From positions 1-61,490 of the IMG/VR virus record IMGVR_UViG_3300035665_000036: a stretch of 61,490 nt of DNA; one strand, written 5' to 3'. Both the position numbers and the translations under genes were made by a program. Positions 8,300 through 16,951 of this stretch are shown one piece after another. How positions within the stretch are numbered: the stretch's first letter is position 1; each line of letters begins with the position of its first letter. Origin of the DNA: a virus. The notes under the pieces were generated by a model. The model saw only the letters and a program-made list of their open reading frames with translations. It made no database searches and was not told the origin of the DNA.

Positions 8300-10375
8300 T
8301 TACCTGAAAAACATTAAAAAATTACTCACATTTGTGACAAGTGACCACAACCAACCTGTATTGTTACCACTATCCACATTTCCATTTGAAGTAAGTGCTC
8401 TCCACGTTGCTCCACCAGTCACATTGGTATCTTGCAATGTACAATAAGACAATTCAATCACTCCAGAAACCTTTGATATATTTGCTTTTGTTCCTGCTGT
8501 GCTGCTCTTAATGGTTATTTGATTTCCTGAAGTCCCAGCCAAGCCGAATATGCTTGAAATAATTGTGGTTACTGCTGCAGGAAAAATTACAATTGCAGGA
8601 GAGACACTATTGGAGATGCCATAAAAGGTATTGGCACCTGTTATTGTGAGATTACCTAAACCACCCTGATTAAGCAAACAATTGTAGGTTGAATTACCTC
8701 CAACAAATGTTTTAGCAGCCGCACTTGTCAGCGTAATTGTGCCCACTCCAGTCCCTGCCGTTGTTGTAAATCCAGCAGGTACAGCATTATTAAAAGCTGT
8801 TGTACCACTCAAAGCCAATGTTCCGCCATTGAACGTGATATTTTTTGTGCCTGCTGCTGTTGTAAAGGTAGTTCTGCTCATTTGGAAACCTGCCAAATTT
8901 AACGTACCATTGGTCAGAGTTATTGCTGCGTTACTGACACAATTACTGGCCAAAACAATTGTACTTGAAACTGCATTTATGTTAAAAGGTTGTGTCCAAT
9001 TTACTGTTCCAGAATTGATTGTTTGAGTTTTAGAGCGGCCTCCGAATGTAACCGTACTAGTACCTGTCAGCGTATTAGTTGGATTTAATATGACATTACC
9101 ATAGATAGTTGGCGCTGCTAAAAAGTTAAGTGCAAGGGGTCCTGGTAACACTGAGAAATCCAAAGTCCCTATATTATAGCTATAGTTAATCTCAAGGTTT
9201 GAAACATTGCTGGTAGATCGCACATTAATTGTGTCTTGAGCTAACGGAAAACTCTCACGTACAGGTGTAGCACTCGCTGTTGGACACCATGTAAGGCTAC
9301 TGTAGGTTATGCCTGCTGCAGTATTCCATAAATAAACAGTTTTAGCGGCTGGAAATGTTATACCAGTATTACCCCCACAATCACCCAACCTGGTTCCTGT
9401 CCATGCTGTTCCTGTATTATTTATGTTTATAAAATCTGCATCAGTCAGACTAACAGTAACAGCTGTAATTGTGTAAGTAGTGGTTACAGAGTTCGTTTTA
9501 AAAAAGAGTCTAGAAGAACCGAGAGTGGTTGGCGCAGAAGCTGTTAGCGTTCCCGTAATTGTTTGATTGCCTGAGAAGATTATGGAACTTATACCAACAG
9601 CGGCTCTTCCTTTAAAATATAGGTTTACAAATGTATTAACACCTGATATGGTTGCTGTTCCAATTGAGGATGCCATAAAATTAACAGTGCCATATGATTT
9701 TCCACCACCTGCAAAAGTGGGTGACGTACCCGTGAGTGTGAAAGTCGAAGAGCTAGCATTAAGAGTTCCGACCGTTGCACTGGCAGTCCAAGCAGTACCG
9801 CTTAAACCCAATGTAATCACTGATGTACCTAAATCTACAGTTTTTGCTGTGGTTGTTGTGAACTCTGCAGCACCTGCCATTGTTATATTAAAGTTTCCAG
9901 AATTAAAGCTGCCACCCGCTAATGATAAATTACTTGCGGTCAATGCCGAACCCAATGTCCAACCACCAGAAGCACTGTTGAAAACAACGTTTGTGTTTGT
10001 CAGTGTAACACCATTGGTGGTTACAGTATTCCCTGTTGTGGTTGCCAAAAAGCGAATGGTATTACCGCCAAATGAAGATATCGCAAAATTTGTCGAAGGA
10101 TTCACCCAGCTACCGTAAACATCTAAATATGACAGATTAGGCGTACTGAATGTCACTGAAAAGTCCATTGCACTTATTGTGATATTTTTACAACTTACCG
10201 TTGCTGCTAAGAAAGTTACTGTAAATGCTACTCCCGAATCAGAACCACTGTCAAATATAACATCGTCTGCCGAAGTGGGAACGCCTGCGCCTCCTGTGCC
10301 TCCAGATGTCAGTGACCAATGCGTATTTGTGGTATCCCAGTTTCCTGCACCGCCTACCCAATAATAAGTGGCCAT
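8300..10375 (-). CDS. Large repetitive beta-rich virion adhesin or fibre protein
   Basis: This 691-residue protein is almost entirely Ser/Thr/Gly/Asn/Ala with alternating hydrophobic residues, which predicts stacked beta-strands (beta-helix or beta-prism). It begins MATYYWVGGAGNWDTTNTHW, a start seen in phage and bacterial surface proteins, and has many T-x-TG-x-N-T-like repeats. It has almost no charge and no signal peptide. Its start overlaps the stop of a 56-residue gene (TAATG). I take it to be a fibre, appendage or head-decoration protein; the exact location cannot be told from sequence. Confidence 0.65.
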   Translation of the reverse strand: MATYYWVGGAGNWDTTNTHWSLTSGGTGGAGVPTSADDVIFDSGSDSGVAFTVTFLAATVSCKNITISAMDFSVTFSTPNLSYLDVYGSWVNPSTNFAISSFGGNTIRFLATTTGNTVTTNGVTLTNTNVVFNSASGGWTLGSALTASNLSLAGGSFNSGNFNITMAGAAEFTTTTAKTVDLGTSVITLGLSGTAWTASATVGTLNASSSTFTLTGTSPTFAGGGKSYGTVNFMASSIGTATISGVNTFVNLYFKGRAAVGISSIIFSGNQTITGTLTASAPTTLGSSRLFFKTNSVTTTYTITAVTVSLTDADFININNTGTAWTGTRLGDCGGNTGITFPAAKTVYLWNTAAGITYSSLTWCPTASATPVRESFPLAQDTINVRSTSNVSNLEINYSYNIGTLDFSVLPGPLALNFLAAPTIYGNVILNPTNTLTGTSTVTFGGRSKTQTINSGTVNWTQPFNINAVSSTIVLASNCVSNAAITLTNGTLNLAGFQMSRTTFTTAAGTKNITFNGGTLALSGTTAFNNAVPAGFTTTAGTGVGTITLTSAAAKTFVGGNSTYNCLLNQGGLGNLTITGANTFYGISNSVSPAIVIFPAAVTTIISSIFGLAGTSGNQITIKSSTAGTKANISKVSGVIELSYCTLQDTNVTGGATWRALTSNGNVDSGNNTGWLWSLVTNVSNFLMFFR

Positions 10376-10545
10376 TATATCTCCTCATTGGTAGAATTGA
10401 TAAAGCTGAGCCAACTCAAATATCTAGCTTCTTTCATATTCTCTATGTCTGCTTCAGTGTAAGAATGATCTGAAGGTAAAATTATGGCGTCTCTGTAAGT
10501 ATTATCATCTCTGATAATTTCAAAAGAAATTGATATAGTCTCCAT
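10375..10545 (-). CDS. Small hypothetical protein (56 aa)
   Basis: The ATG at 10545 is preceded by AAGGAT at normal distance, giving a 56-residue acidic protein beginning METISISFEI and ending in SLTNEEI-like acidic residues. A longer open frame upstream overlaps the neighbouring fibre gene and has no ribosome site, so the short start is preferred. It sits between two fibre-type genes and may be a fibre accessory or assembly factor. Confidence 0.6.
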   Translation of the reverse strand: METISISFEIIRDDNTYRDAIILPSDHSYTEADIENMKEARYLSWLSFINSTNEEI

Positions 10546-10549
10546 CAGG

Positions 10550-10918
10550 TTATCCTTGTTGTGCAACAGCAACAACATCCCAAAATAGATCCATTGCATT
10601 GTATATACAACCGATATAAAGCGTTTTTCCTGCAACTGTTGTGGTTGGAAGTGTATTACCCACACCTCTATAGCCACCGGAAGCTGTTGTCCAAGTAATT
10701 GCTGCGGCAGTTCCATTATCTTCTAACTTAAGCAATAACTTTTGACCATCAGTGGGTGTACCTGAAGGAGTTGTCAGTGTTATTGCACCACTAATTCCTG
10801 TTAAGTTGAAATGGTCTGTTATTGCTGCGTTTGGTGCAATTGTCCCAGAAGTGGTTCCAGATGTTTCTGGTCTTATTTGTATGCCGTTCTTGGCTAAAAA
10901 TTTCTTCGCGGTGGCCAT
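10550..10918 (-). CDS. Small tail-fibre-like structural protein
   Basis: These 122 residues are Thr/Gly/Ala-rich with the pattern LTGISGAITLTTPSGTPTDGQKL, common in phage fibre and appendage subunits. The N-terminus (MATAKKFLAKNGIQI) resembles that of the next fibre gene (MAQKRFLATNGLD), suggesting a shared attachment peptide. It is probably a structural protein of the same appendage. Confidence 0.6.
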   Translation of the reverse strand: MATAKKFLAKNGIQIRPETSGTTSGTIAPNAAITDHFNLTGISGAITLTTPSGTPTDGQKLLLKLEDNGTAAAITWTTASGGYRGVGNTLPTTTVAGKTLYIGCIYNAMDLFWDVVAVAQQG

Positions 10919-10943
10919 AGTTCTCTATCCCATATGGTTATTG

Positions 10944-12797
10944 TTAAATATCAATTAAGGTTTTGATCAGTTTAAATGTGGTTGTTGCATTTGCAGGACT
11001 TGTTAATAAGCGTAAGTTACCTGCATTAATATCAGCATCAAATGTGGCTAAAGGTGCGCCTGTGTACATTTCACCGTAAGTGGTGATATACGCAGTTGTT
11101 CCATCATGCATAACATCAATTGTCACCATGTGATACGCGGTACCTGATGTGATTTGAACTTTGTAACTTGCCGCACGATATGTGGCAACTGCTTCAGAAC
11201 TTAACACTTGGTTTGCTGTTGTTGCAGAAGTCACTAAAGTTGCAGTGGCTATCTCACCGTGAGTTAACGGAACGTTTGTATTTGTAGCTGTACTCAATGC
11301 ATCTGTAATGCCATATCCAGCCAATGTTGTTGGATTTGTGCCGGATGTCACTAAGCCTTTAGCATTAATTGTGACAGATTTATAAGTACCTGCCGTTGCA
11401 ACAGTTGCTAAGGTTAATGCACTGGAACCAGCGGATGATGTAGCATCACCTGTGAAAGCAGGTAATCTAGCAGCGGCCAATGTTCCGGATCCAATATTTG
11501 TTGCATTAGTTGTATCAGTTGTTGCAGATGCAGCCAGACCGGATACAGCGCTAGAAGCAATCGCAATTGCTGTAGATGCGGCTGCAGTCAATTGACCTTG
11601 AGCATTTACTGTAAATGTGGCCACACTTGAAGCAGAGCCATAAGAAGTAGCAGTCACGGCAGTATTTGTGATACTTAATGTGTTGCCCGATTTGGTCAAC
11701 CCTGTACCAGCTGTAATTTGACCTGCGCCAGAGAATTGAACAAAAGTGATAGCTGTTGTACCTAATGTGCCACCTGCATCTGATGTACATAAAAATCCAT
11801 TGTCTGCTTGTGAGCCCTTTTCAACAAACACATAGGCACTTGGTACTTCTGACCAAACAGACATATCAGTGCTACGAGTCCATGCACCTGCCGCTACCAA
11901 ATAAATACCATTCTCTGCAGGTAATGTTTGGTTTTTGACAAGAACTCTGTCACCTGCAACTACAGCAATAGTATCAATTGTTTGTGGAGCAGATAATGTA
12001 ATATTTGCAGTGGTTGCTGCAACAACAGAGCCTTTAGGATCTAACCCTTGAACCAATGTATCTATTTCAGTCTTGGTATATGCATCTGTGATACCATAAC
12101 CTGAAATGGTTGTTGGATTGGTACCTCCAGTAACTAACCCTTTAGCATTAACTGTGACAGACTTGTAAGTACCTGCAGTAACACCTGAAGCTGCCAAGGT
12201 TGTGGCAACTGCACCCGCAACTGTTGTAATGTCACCTGTTAAAGCTGGCATACGAGCAGCAGGCAATGTGCCTGATGTGATTGCCGTTGCAGCAAGCGCA
12301 ATTGCTGTGTTTGATGCGGCTGTTATACGACCTTTACTGTCCACAGTAAATGTGGCAACAGCTGTGGCAGAACCATAATTACCTGTTGTCACAGCTGTAT
12401 CGGCCAAGGTTGTTGTGATACTTGTGCCGGTATCACCTGTGCCTGATAAATCACCTGACAATGTGACAGTGGTGCTGATTGCTGTATTCGAAGCACTTGT
12501 GATACGACCTTTTGAATCCACGGTCAGCGTTGGAATCTGATTGCCAGAGCCGTAAGTTCCAGCCGTCACGCCACTTAACGCTAAGGTAAGAACTGCAGAA
12601 CCTACTGATGATGATACATCGCCACCTGTAATAGCAGGTAATCTGGCTGCATCAAGTGTACCTGAACTTAAGTTTGTTGCATTTATCGAAAACGCCTTTG
12701 AAACGGCATCTTGAGCATTTACAGGATCTGACACATTCGTGATGGTTTTACTGTTTGCATCAAGACCATTTGTGGCTAAAAATCTTTTTTGTGCCAT
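10944..12797 (-). CDS. Repetitive tail fibre protein
   Basis: This 617-residue protein consists of repeats. TFTVDSKGRITAASNTAI-type units occur four times, TYKSVTVNAKGLVTGGTNPT twice with a following GYGITDA, and GTLxAARLPA four times. Such units are typical of long trimeric phage fibres. The last about 75 residues (from YKVQITSG) resemble the C-terminus of the next protein (12815-13330), including a shared HDG element and a similar end (FKLIKTLIDI versus YKVIRTLITN). The role would be host-surface recognition. Confidence 0.75.
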   Translation of the reverse strand: MAQKRFLATNGLDANSKTITNVSDPVNAQDAVSKAFSINATNLSSGTLDAARLPAITGGDVSSSVGSAVLTLALSGVTAGTYGSGNQIPTLTVDSKGRITSASNTAISTTVTLSGDLSGTGDTGTSITTTLADTAVTTGNYGSATAVATFTVDSKGRITAASNTAIALAATAITSGTLPAARMPALTGDITTVAGAVATTLAASGVTAGTYKSVTVNAKGLVTGGTNPTTISGYGITDAYTKTEIDTLVQGLDPKGSVVAATTANITLSAPQTIDTIAVVAGDRVLVKNQTLPAENGIYLVAAGAWTRSTDMSVWSEVPSAYVFVEKGSQADNGFLCTSDAGGTLGTTAITFVQFSGAGQITAGTGLTKSGNTLSITNTAVTATSYGSASSVATFTVNAQGQLTAAASTAIAIASSAVSGLAASATTDTTNATNIGSGTLAAARLPAFTGDATSSAGSSALTLATVATAGTYKSVTINAKGLVTSGTNPTTLAGYGITDALSTATNTNVPLTHGEIATATLVTSATTANQVLSSEAVATYRAASYKVQITSGTAYHMVTIDVMHDGTTAYITTYGEMYTGAPLATFDADINAGNLRLLTSPANATTTFKLIKTLIDI

Positions 12798-12814
12798 TTA
12801 AATTTCCTTGTAAA

Positions 12815-13330
12815 TTAATTAGTTATCAATGTTCGTATCACTTTATAAGTGATATTTGCAAAAGGACAATCCACAATCAATTTCATTGTATTGTCTTGTA
12901 TTTCAAAATGATACTGACCAAGAGGTTCGTCTGTAGCCATCATAGCGTATTCAGTGCTGTGTATGGTTTCTCCATCGTGCAAAATCAACAACTCACACAC
13001 TTGTCTTCTACCGAAAGATGTTGCGTAAATAATATATTTTGCGACACCAAACTCTGTATGTTGAAATGTGTCTAAGACAGCTTCTCCTGTTGTATTTGAA
13101 GTAAATAATTTTGAAGAGAAGTTGCCATACTCTAACGGTAATTGAGGTTGAGGATACTCAGGATCAAACGCTCTACCTGATGGACCTTGCTTGGCAGAGA
13201 CTATTAAGACAGGCTTTGCTGTCTTAAGTTGTAAAACAACTCTGTCGGATTCTTTTGCAAGTATTGTACTTGTGGTTGTGACGTTTAAGCCACTGGAAGC
13301 TGTTTTTATATTGACATTTAAGATGCTCAT
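12815..13330 (-). CDS. Structural protein sharing a C-terminal module with the fibre
   Basis: The product has 171 residues. The first half is beta-rich with a QGPSGRAFDPEYP segment. The second half (from KYIIYATS) has the same layout as the fibre's end: strand, ILHDGE, TEY, and a terminal ITYKVIRTLITN. The duplicated end suggests a shared capping or receptor-binding module. It shares one base with the following gene. Confidence 0.55.
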   Translation of the reverse strand: MSILNVNIKTASSGLNVTTTSTILAKESDRVVLQLKTAKPVLIVSAKQGPSGRAFDPEYPQPQLPLEYGNFSSKLFTSNTTGEAVLDTFQHTEFGVAKYIIYATSFGRRQVCELLILHDGETIHSTEYAMMATDEPLGQYHFEIQDNTMKLIVDCPFANITYKVIRTLITN

Positions 13331-13701
13331 TAACGCTCCCTAAGTGTCACTGTACCTATTGCCAATGTGTTTACGAAGCCATTAAGTTCAGTTGTGACAA
13401 TACTCAGCTCGAATACACCTGCACCAAGACTTTGTGTCATTGCGCTAGTCACTTCAGACCGTATGTTATATCCATTAGGTATGTCGTGATTCAACTCTAC
13501 GGTTGGTTGCTGTAAGACAACGCCATTCTGTTTAATGGTCACTGCAACACCCCATCCAGCTAGATCATAAGGTATTCCTGTATCTTCATCGCCATAACCA
13601 AGCTCAATCAAAAGTGTATCACCGACAAACTCTTTATAGTGCAACACAGCTGTTTCGCTTTCTAATGTAGCTTCTGTGCTACTCGTTGCGGATCTGGCCA
13701 T
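13330..13701 (-). CDS. Putative baseplate/tail structural protein
   Basis: These 123 residues include GDTLLIELGY and YDLAGWGVAVTIKQNG. The pattern of a beta-sandwich starting GDT...P-DL-x-G, as in N-domains of baseplate-upper and fibre-linked proteins, fits but is not diagnostic. Its ends overlap both neighbours by about one base, placing it in the fibre operon. Confidence 0.5.
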   Translation of the reverse strand: MARSATSSTEATLESETAVLHYKEFVGDTLLIELGYGDEDTGIPYDLAGWGVAVTIKQNGVVLQQPTVELNHDIPNGYNIRSEVTSAMTQSLGAGVFELSIVTTELNGFVNTLAIGTVTLRER

Positions 13702-14057
13702 TAATAACCTTCCTTGTCGGCCTTGCGATCAAGCTTACTTTCTATTGAATCTAGCTTCTTAAAAATAGCTTCACCAAGTTTACCGACATCTTCTTTCTTT
13801 GCGTATTTGTCAACTATTAAAAGTTCAAGATTTTCCAATTTTTCAAGCTTGCTTAAAATAACTTTAAGCACACTCTCCATTTCAGTTTTCTTTACGTAAT
13901 CGCTCGTCATGGTAATCTCCATACTGCTTATTTTAGCGGTTGTTTCTTTGTCCGCTTTTTGAAGATCTTTAAGACTAGCCCATACTTCCTTTAGTAGCCA
14001 ACCCCCGAAAAATGATACTATTCCAAGAAGAATATTTATATATTCTTGTGTGGACAT
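13701..14057 (-). CDS. Membrane-anchored coiled-coil protein
   Basis: These 118 residues have one N-terminal membrane segment (INILLGIVSFFGGWLL) followed by an uninterrupted charged coiled coil to the C-terminus. This architecture occurs in phage holin-like and spanin-like proteins next to terminase and fibre genes. A lysis or membrane role is possible but not proved. Confidence 0.55.
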   Translation of the reverse strand: MSTQEYINILLGIVSFFGGWLLKEVWASLKDLQKADKETTAKISSMEITMTSDYVKKTEMESVLKVILSKLEKLENLELLIVDKYAKKEDVGKLGEAIFKKLDSIESKLDRKADKEGY

Positions 14058-14069
14058 AATATTCCCCTA

Positions 14070-15416
14070 TTAAAAATTAAAACCACGAGAAGTTCTTTTA
14101 CTTCCCGAATTTATTGGAAATAAGTATTCAACACCATACCTTATTCCGTCTGAAAAGTGCTCAATGCCCTCTGATTTATCAATCGTGGCGGTATCTGGAT
14201 TCTTATCAACCCACTTTGTACGTTCTAATGATTGTATCGTTCCTACACATCTAGGATGGATGTATATGTCGATATCTCCAGCGGCTGTCATTAATTTCTT
14301 ATTAACTGCAGCAACACTGTCCACTATCGGTGGAGCTTTAGGGTGAGCCAAACATTTAATACCATATGACTCAAGAATACTGAAATCTGTTCTACCTACA
14401 GCGGCAGAAGTCTTACGAGCCTTTCCTGAAGGATCAGGGTAAGCGAATATTCGGTGCCCTTTATACTTAGTACTTAAGGCTATGGCCAATGTTTCTGTGT
14501 CTGGGTGCCCTTTCATTTCATCTAAGAAATGCATTTGCTTGCCTCTGACAGCAAATATGGATGTGGCCTGTATACCAACGTTAAAGTCGATACACACATG
14601 TACATCCTCTCCTTTTTCTTGTCCTTGTGGTGCCAAAAAGTCTTCAAGATCATTTGTGATATGCTTTCTTCTGTCAAAGCAATAGAACACATTGTTACCT
14701 GAATCTGCAAATGAAGCTAAATACTCGGAAGCAAATTCAATTGGATCGATTGTGTGCTTGATACGCTCAATCTCGGCCACATCTAGATAAGGCGATTGTT
14801 TATAGTCATAGTGATATGACTTCCAATTCTTGTCTGTGGATTCATATGTGTGCATCTCATGAAAGAAGTTATAGCCTTTTGGTGTACTGATTATTAATGC
14901 TCTACCTGGAGCAGGGGCACCGTATGATAAAGCCCTTTCGTTTGACCACCTTGTGATAATACATGGTTGGATAACACCTTGCCATGCTTCTTTTGGGGAT
15001 ATCCCTTTCTTACATGAAGATACTTCATCCCATACAACAAAATACGCACCTTTACCTCTCATCCGTTCAACGGCTTCGTAAGATAGCAACCGGAGTTCCA
15101 CGTTATTCGGAAACACAAATCTACCCAAATCACGAGAAGACTTGATTGCCCAATGTTCAAGCCCCAAATCATAATTGAGTAACGGATAATAAATATCAGT
15201 CACCTGATCATAAGTTGGGGCTATAATATAAACGGTTTTGTTTGGTATATTTGCTCTCAATTGCAGCAGTTCTGCAATGGCAGTCACAGCAACAGTTGCA
15301 GCTAAATAAGACTTACCAAAACCACGAGAGCAACACATCACGGCAAATCTACATACTTGACCATAGAACAAATCTTCATACACTTCTGATTGTCCAGCAT
15401 GTAAATTAATGGCCAT
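14070..15416 (-). CDS. terL: Terminase large subunit
   Basis: This is the packaging motor ATPase and nuclease, 448 residues. Near the N-terminus is a Walker A-type loop CCSRGFGKSY, then Walker B YFVVWDEVSS with the catalytic Glu. The C-terminal RNase H-like nuclease has acidic residues in VCIDFNVG and AYPDPSGK and the family ending HFSDGIRYGVEYLF. The start chosen is the ATG at 15416 because GGAGG lies 9 bases upstream; a TTG 30 bases further has none. It overlaps the end of a 56-residue gene by 11 bases. The putative small subunit is five genes upstream. Confidence 0.93.
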   Translation of the reverse strand: MAINLHAGQSEVYEDLFYGQVCRFAVMCCSRGFGKSYLAATVAVTAIAELLQLRANIPNKTVYIIAPTYDQVTDIYYPLLNYDLGLEHWAIKSSRDLGRFVFPNNVELRLLSYEAVERMRGKGAYFVVWDEVSSCKKGISPKEAWQGVIQPCIITRWSNERALSYGAPAPGRALIISTPKGYNFFHEMHTYESTDKNWKSYHYDYKQSPYLDVAEIERIKHTIDPIEFASEYLASFADSGNNVFYCFDRRKHITNDLEDFLAPQGQEKGEDVHVCIDFNVGIQATSIFAVRGKQMHFLDEMKGHPDTETLAIALSTKYKGHRIFAYPDPSGKARKTSAAVGRTDFSILESYGIKCLAHPKAPPIVDSVAAVNKKLMTAAGDIDIYIHPRCVGTIQSLERTKWVDKNPDTATIDKSEGIEHFSDGIRYGVEYLFPINSGSKRTSRGFNF

Positions 15417-15576
15417 CGAAATGATCCTCCACAAATTCACACTCAAACATTCTTCTATATTCCTTTTGATCTCTGATTAGCGTCTTCGGAGGCTCTGCTT
15501 TTGGAGGCCAAATAATGTCCTTGGGTTTTTCTTTCAGCTCGTTCAATTCATAAAACATAGATTCTCTTCTTGTCAT
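15406..15576 (-). CDS. Small hypothetical protein before terL (56 aa)
   Basis: These 56 residues are charged, with a Pro-rich centre (WPPKAEPPKTL). The ATG overlaps the stop of the upstream gene (ATGA), and the 3' end overlaps the terL start by 11 bases, so translation is coupled. I do not recognise it. Linker-like small proteins in this position may assist packaging. Confidence 0.6.
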   Translation of the reverse strand: MTRRESMFYELNELKEKPKDIIWPPKAEPPKTLIRDQKEYRRMFECEFVEDHFDGH

Positions 15577-15755
15577 TCGATTGTTCCTATGTGATTTGGA
15601 TACTCAAAGAATTTACTTTTTATATGGCCACCGTAGCTTATGTGCAAGACCACACCTTGTGGCGTGTCATAATACACATACACATCATTTACCGATTTTT
15701 CTTTTTTGATTGTGGTCAAAAGATTATCCACAAAAGTTTTCTTTGGATCATGCAT
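15573..15755 (-). CDS. Small hypothetical protein (60 aa)
   Basis: It encodes MHDPKKTFVDNLL followed by a beta-rich segment with VVLHISYGGHI. The ATG at 15755 is chosen because GGAG lies 7 bases before it; an ATG 12 bases upstream lacks such spacing. It overlaps the upstream gene end by 8 bases. No family recognised. Confidence 0.55.
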   Translation of the reverse strand: MHDPKKTFVDNLLTTIKKEKSVNDVYVYYDTPQGVVLHISYGGHIKSKFFEYPNHIGTIE

Positions 15756-15975
15756 CAAAGTCTCCATTAAGTAATCTATGCAGAAATGTGGTCACTTGAT
15801 AACAAATTTGTGCTTTCTCAGCAGATGTGGACCAATACATATCTTTACCATCTTTTGTTTTGGCAACAATCACAATGGACTTAATATTGTCTTGTTGTTT
15901 TACCACATCTTCAAGTATTTCTTTTGTTTCCACCAAAGCTGAAGGTAAATGTCTAATGTTTGAAGTCGTCATCAT
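15748..15975 (-). CDS. Small hypothetical protein (75 aa)
   Basis: Starting at the first of two adjacent ATG codons (15975), the product has 75 residues: NIRHLPSALVETKEIL, then a small alpha/beta segment (SIVIVAKTKDGKDMYWSTS) and a C-terminal helix. The ribosome site is weak (GGTGG). Conserved-looking but of unknown function. Confidence 0.5.
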   Translation of the reverse strand: MMTTSNIRHLPSALVETKEILEDVVKQQDNIKSIVIVAKTKDGKDMYWSTSAEKAQICYQVTTFLHRLLNGDFDA

Positions 15976-16060
15976 TACCACCAAAATAAAAGTAAACACC
16001 TAGGTAAAAACTCAGTGCAAATACAATGTACGATATAAATAGTACATCATCAATTTTCAT
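15953..16060 (-). CDS. Single-pass membrane peptide (35 aa)
   Basis: The short frame encodes MKIDDVLFISYIVFALSFYL followed by GVYFYFGGNDDDFKH: one membrane helix with an acidic C-terminus. It overlaps both neighbours. Tiny helices of this kind can be holin-like, but here it is only a plausible gene. Confidence 0.4.
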   Translation of the reverse strand: MKIDDVLFISYIVFALSFYLGVYFYFGGNDDDFKH

Positions 16061-16499
16061 AAAAATCACCTTCAATTACATCGAATGCATCATCATCTGG
16101 CTGCACTTCATTTACACAATATTGTTCACCTTTCTTTGTCAAATTGACAATCAAAGGCATGGGTGCCTTTTCAGATTGATCAACATTTTCTGGCACTCTG
16201 CCGTATCCATATCTCAATAAGGCTTCACCTATTTTTATTCTTTTATCATAAAGAGCCATATGAGCTTCTGCAACATATGATCTTGCTTTACCTGTCGAGG
16301 TTAACGGCACAATTGTACCATCACGCCAACCTTCATAATACACCAATTCTTCTTCCAATTTACGATATGTGGCAACAAGCTCACCAATAGGGTCAAACCC
16401 AAGGTTCTCCAGTCGTTTAACACTCCTTTTTCCACCCATCATATAATTTGGCTTACCAAGTTTACCACTCTTTGGTTGAGTGATTTGTTTATCAACCAT
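16050..16499 (-). CDS. Putative terminase small subunit
   Basis: These 149 residues begin with a Lys/Gly-rich segment, then GKRSVKRLENLGFDPIGELV and YRKLEEELVYYEGWRDG, a helical arrangement like small terminase DNA-binding subunits of T7/T5-type systems. The C-terminus is acidic (DDDAFDVIEGDFYEN), suited to bind the large subunit. It is the first gene after the terminator-promoter block at 16.85-16.95 kb and lies upstream of terL. The assignment rests mainly on position and composition. Confidence 0.55.
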   Translation of the reverse strand: MVDKQITQPKSGKLGKPNYMMGGKRSVKRLENLGFDPIGELVATYRKLEEELVYYEGWRDGTIVPLTSTGKARSYVAEAHMALYDKRIKIGEALLRYGYGRVPENVDQSEKAPMPLIVNLTKKGEQYCVNEVQPDDDAFDVIEGDFYEN

Positions 16500-16584
16500 A
16501 CAAATGTACCTTTAATTTCATCAACTTAACAAAAAGCACATCCATTAGTACAAAGTGTCCTTCAAGAACACTAACGATTGTAAT

Positions 16585-16725
16585 TCAATCTCTCTTTTGT
16601 TTGTTTTAAACAATTAACACTGATTAAAGTGATTTATCATTAACAAACTCAATCTCTCTTTTGTTTGTTTTAAACAATTAACACTGATTAAAGTGATTTA
16701 TCATCAACAATTAACAAACTCAATC
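16585..16725. repeat. AT-rich tandem repeat, 64-bp period
   Basis: Two almost identical copies (56 bases, starting at 16585 and 16649) contain TCTCTCTTTTGTTTG, TTTTAAAC and CTGATTAAAGTGATTTATCA. A partial third copy (TTAACAAACTCAATC) follows at 16711. The tail CAATCAAAAGAGATT (16721 on) is the reverse complement of part of each copy, so the block is also self-complementary. It lies in the non-coding gap between the late promoter and the small terminase gene. A replication origin or packaging site is possible. Confidence 0.85.
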
Positions 16726-16817
16726 AAAAGAGATTAAAGAATCTGATGTACTAAAAGATATACTCTAACTAATCTGTAACCCAGGCAAAGCCTAAGTATA
16801 CCCTTATTGTTCTATCT

Positions 16818-16849
16818 TTTCTCGGTGTTCCATTTCGGAGAAACACTTT
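16818..16849 (-). promoter_or_regulatory. Leader hairpin after promoter copy 2
   Basis: On the minus strand TTTCTCCG...CGAGAAA forms an imperfect stem just downstream of the promoter repeat. A similar stem-loop follows promoter copy 5 (49662-49685), with the shared lead-in AAGTGTT. It may protect or process the 5' end of the late transcript, as RNase III sites do in T7. Confidence 0.35.
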
Positions 16850-16867
16850 GGGTTAATTTAACGGGTT
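16850..16867 (-). promoter_or_regulatory. Phage promoter-like repeat, copy 2 (late)
   Basis: Minus strand AACCCGTTAAATTAACCC, identical in its 16-base core to the other four copies. It lies 28 bases downstream of a strong terminator and upstream of the terminase and structural genes, so it is well placed to start the late transcript. Confidence 0.7.
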
Positions 16868-16894
16868 TGTCATAACCTGAATTGCCTTTCAGAT

Positions 16895-16950
16895 AAAAAA
16901 AAAAAAAAATCTTCCCTCATGACCACCATAAAGGCAGCCACGAGGGAAGA
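16895..16950 (-). terminator. Strong intrinsic terminator
   Basis: On the minus strand TCTTCCCTC pairs with GAGGGAAGA; the stem extends by about 10 more pairs including G-U pairs around a TTTAT loop, and is followed directly by 15 T. It ends the middle-gene transcript just before the late promoter. Confidence 0.92.
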
Positions 16951-16951
16951 G

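Noticed and set aside
9567-10118. 183-codon open frame on the plus strand opposite the large repetitive structural gene
   Set aside because: It lies antisense to a clearly coding, repeat-rich gene, has hydrophobic Pro/Val-rich content typical of a shadow frame, and would be the only rightward gene in the window.
16585-16725. CRISPR-like array
   Set aside because: Only two and a half copies in direct tandem, with no unique spacers.
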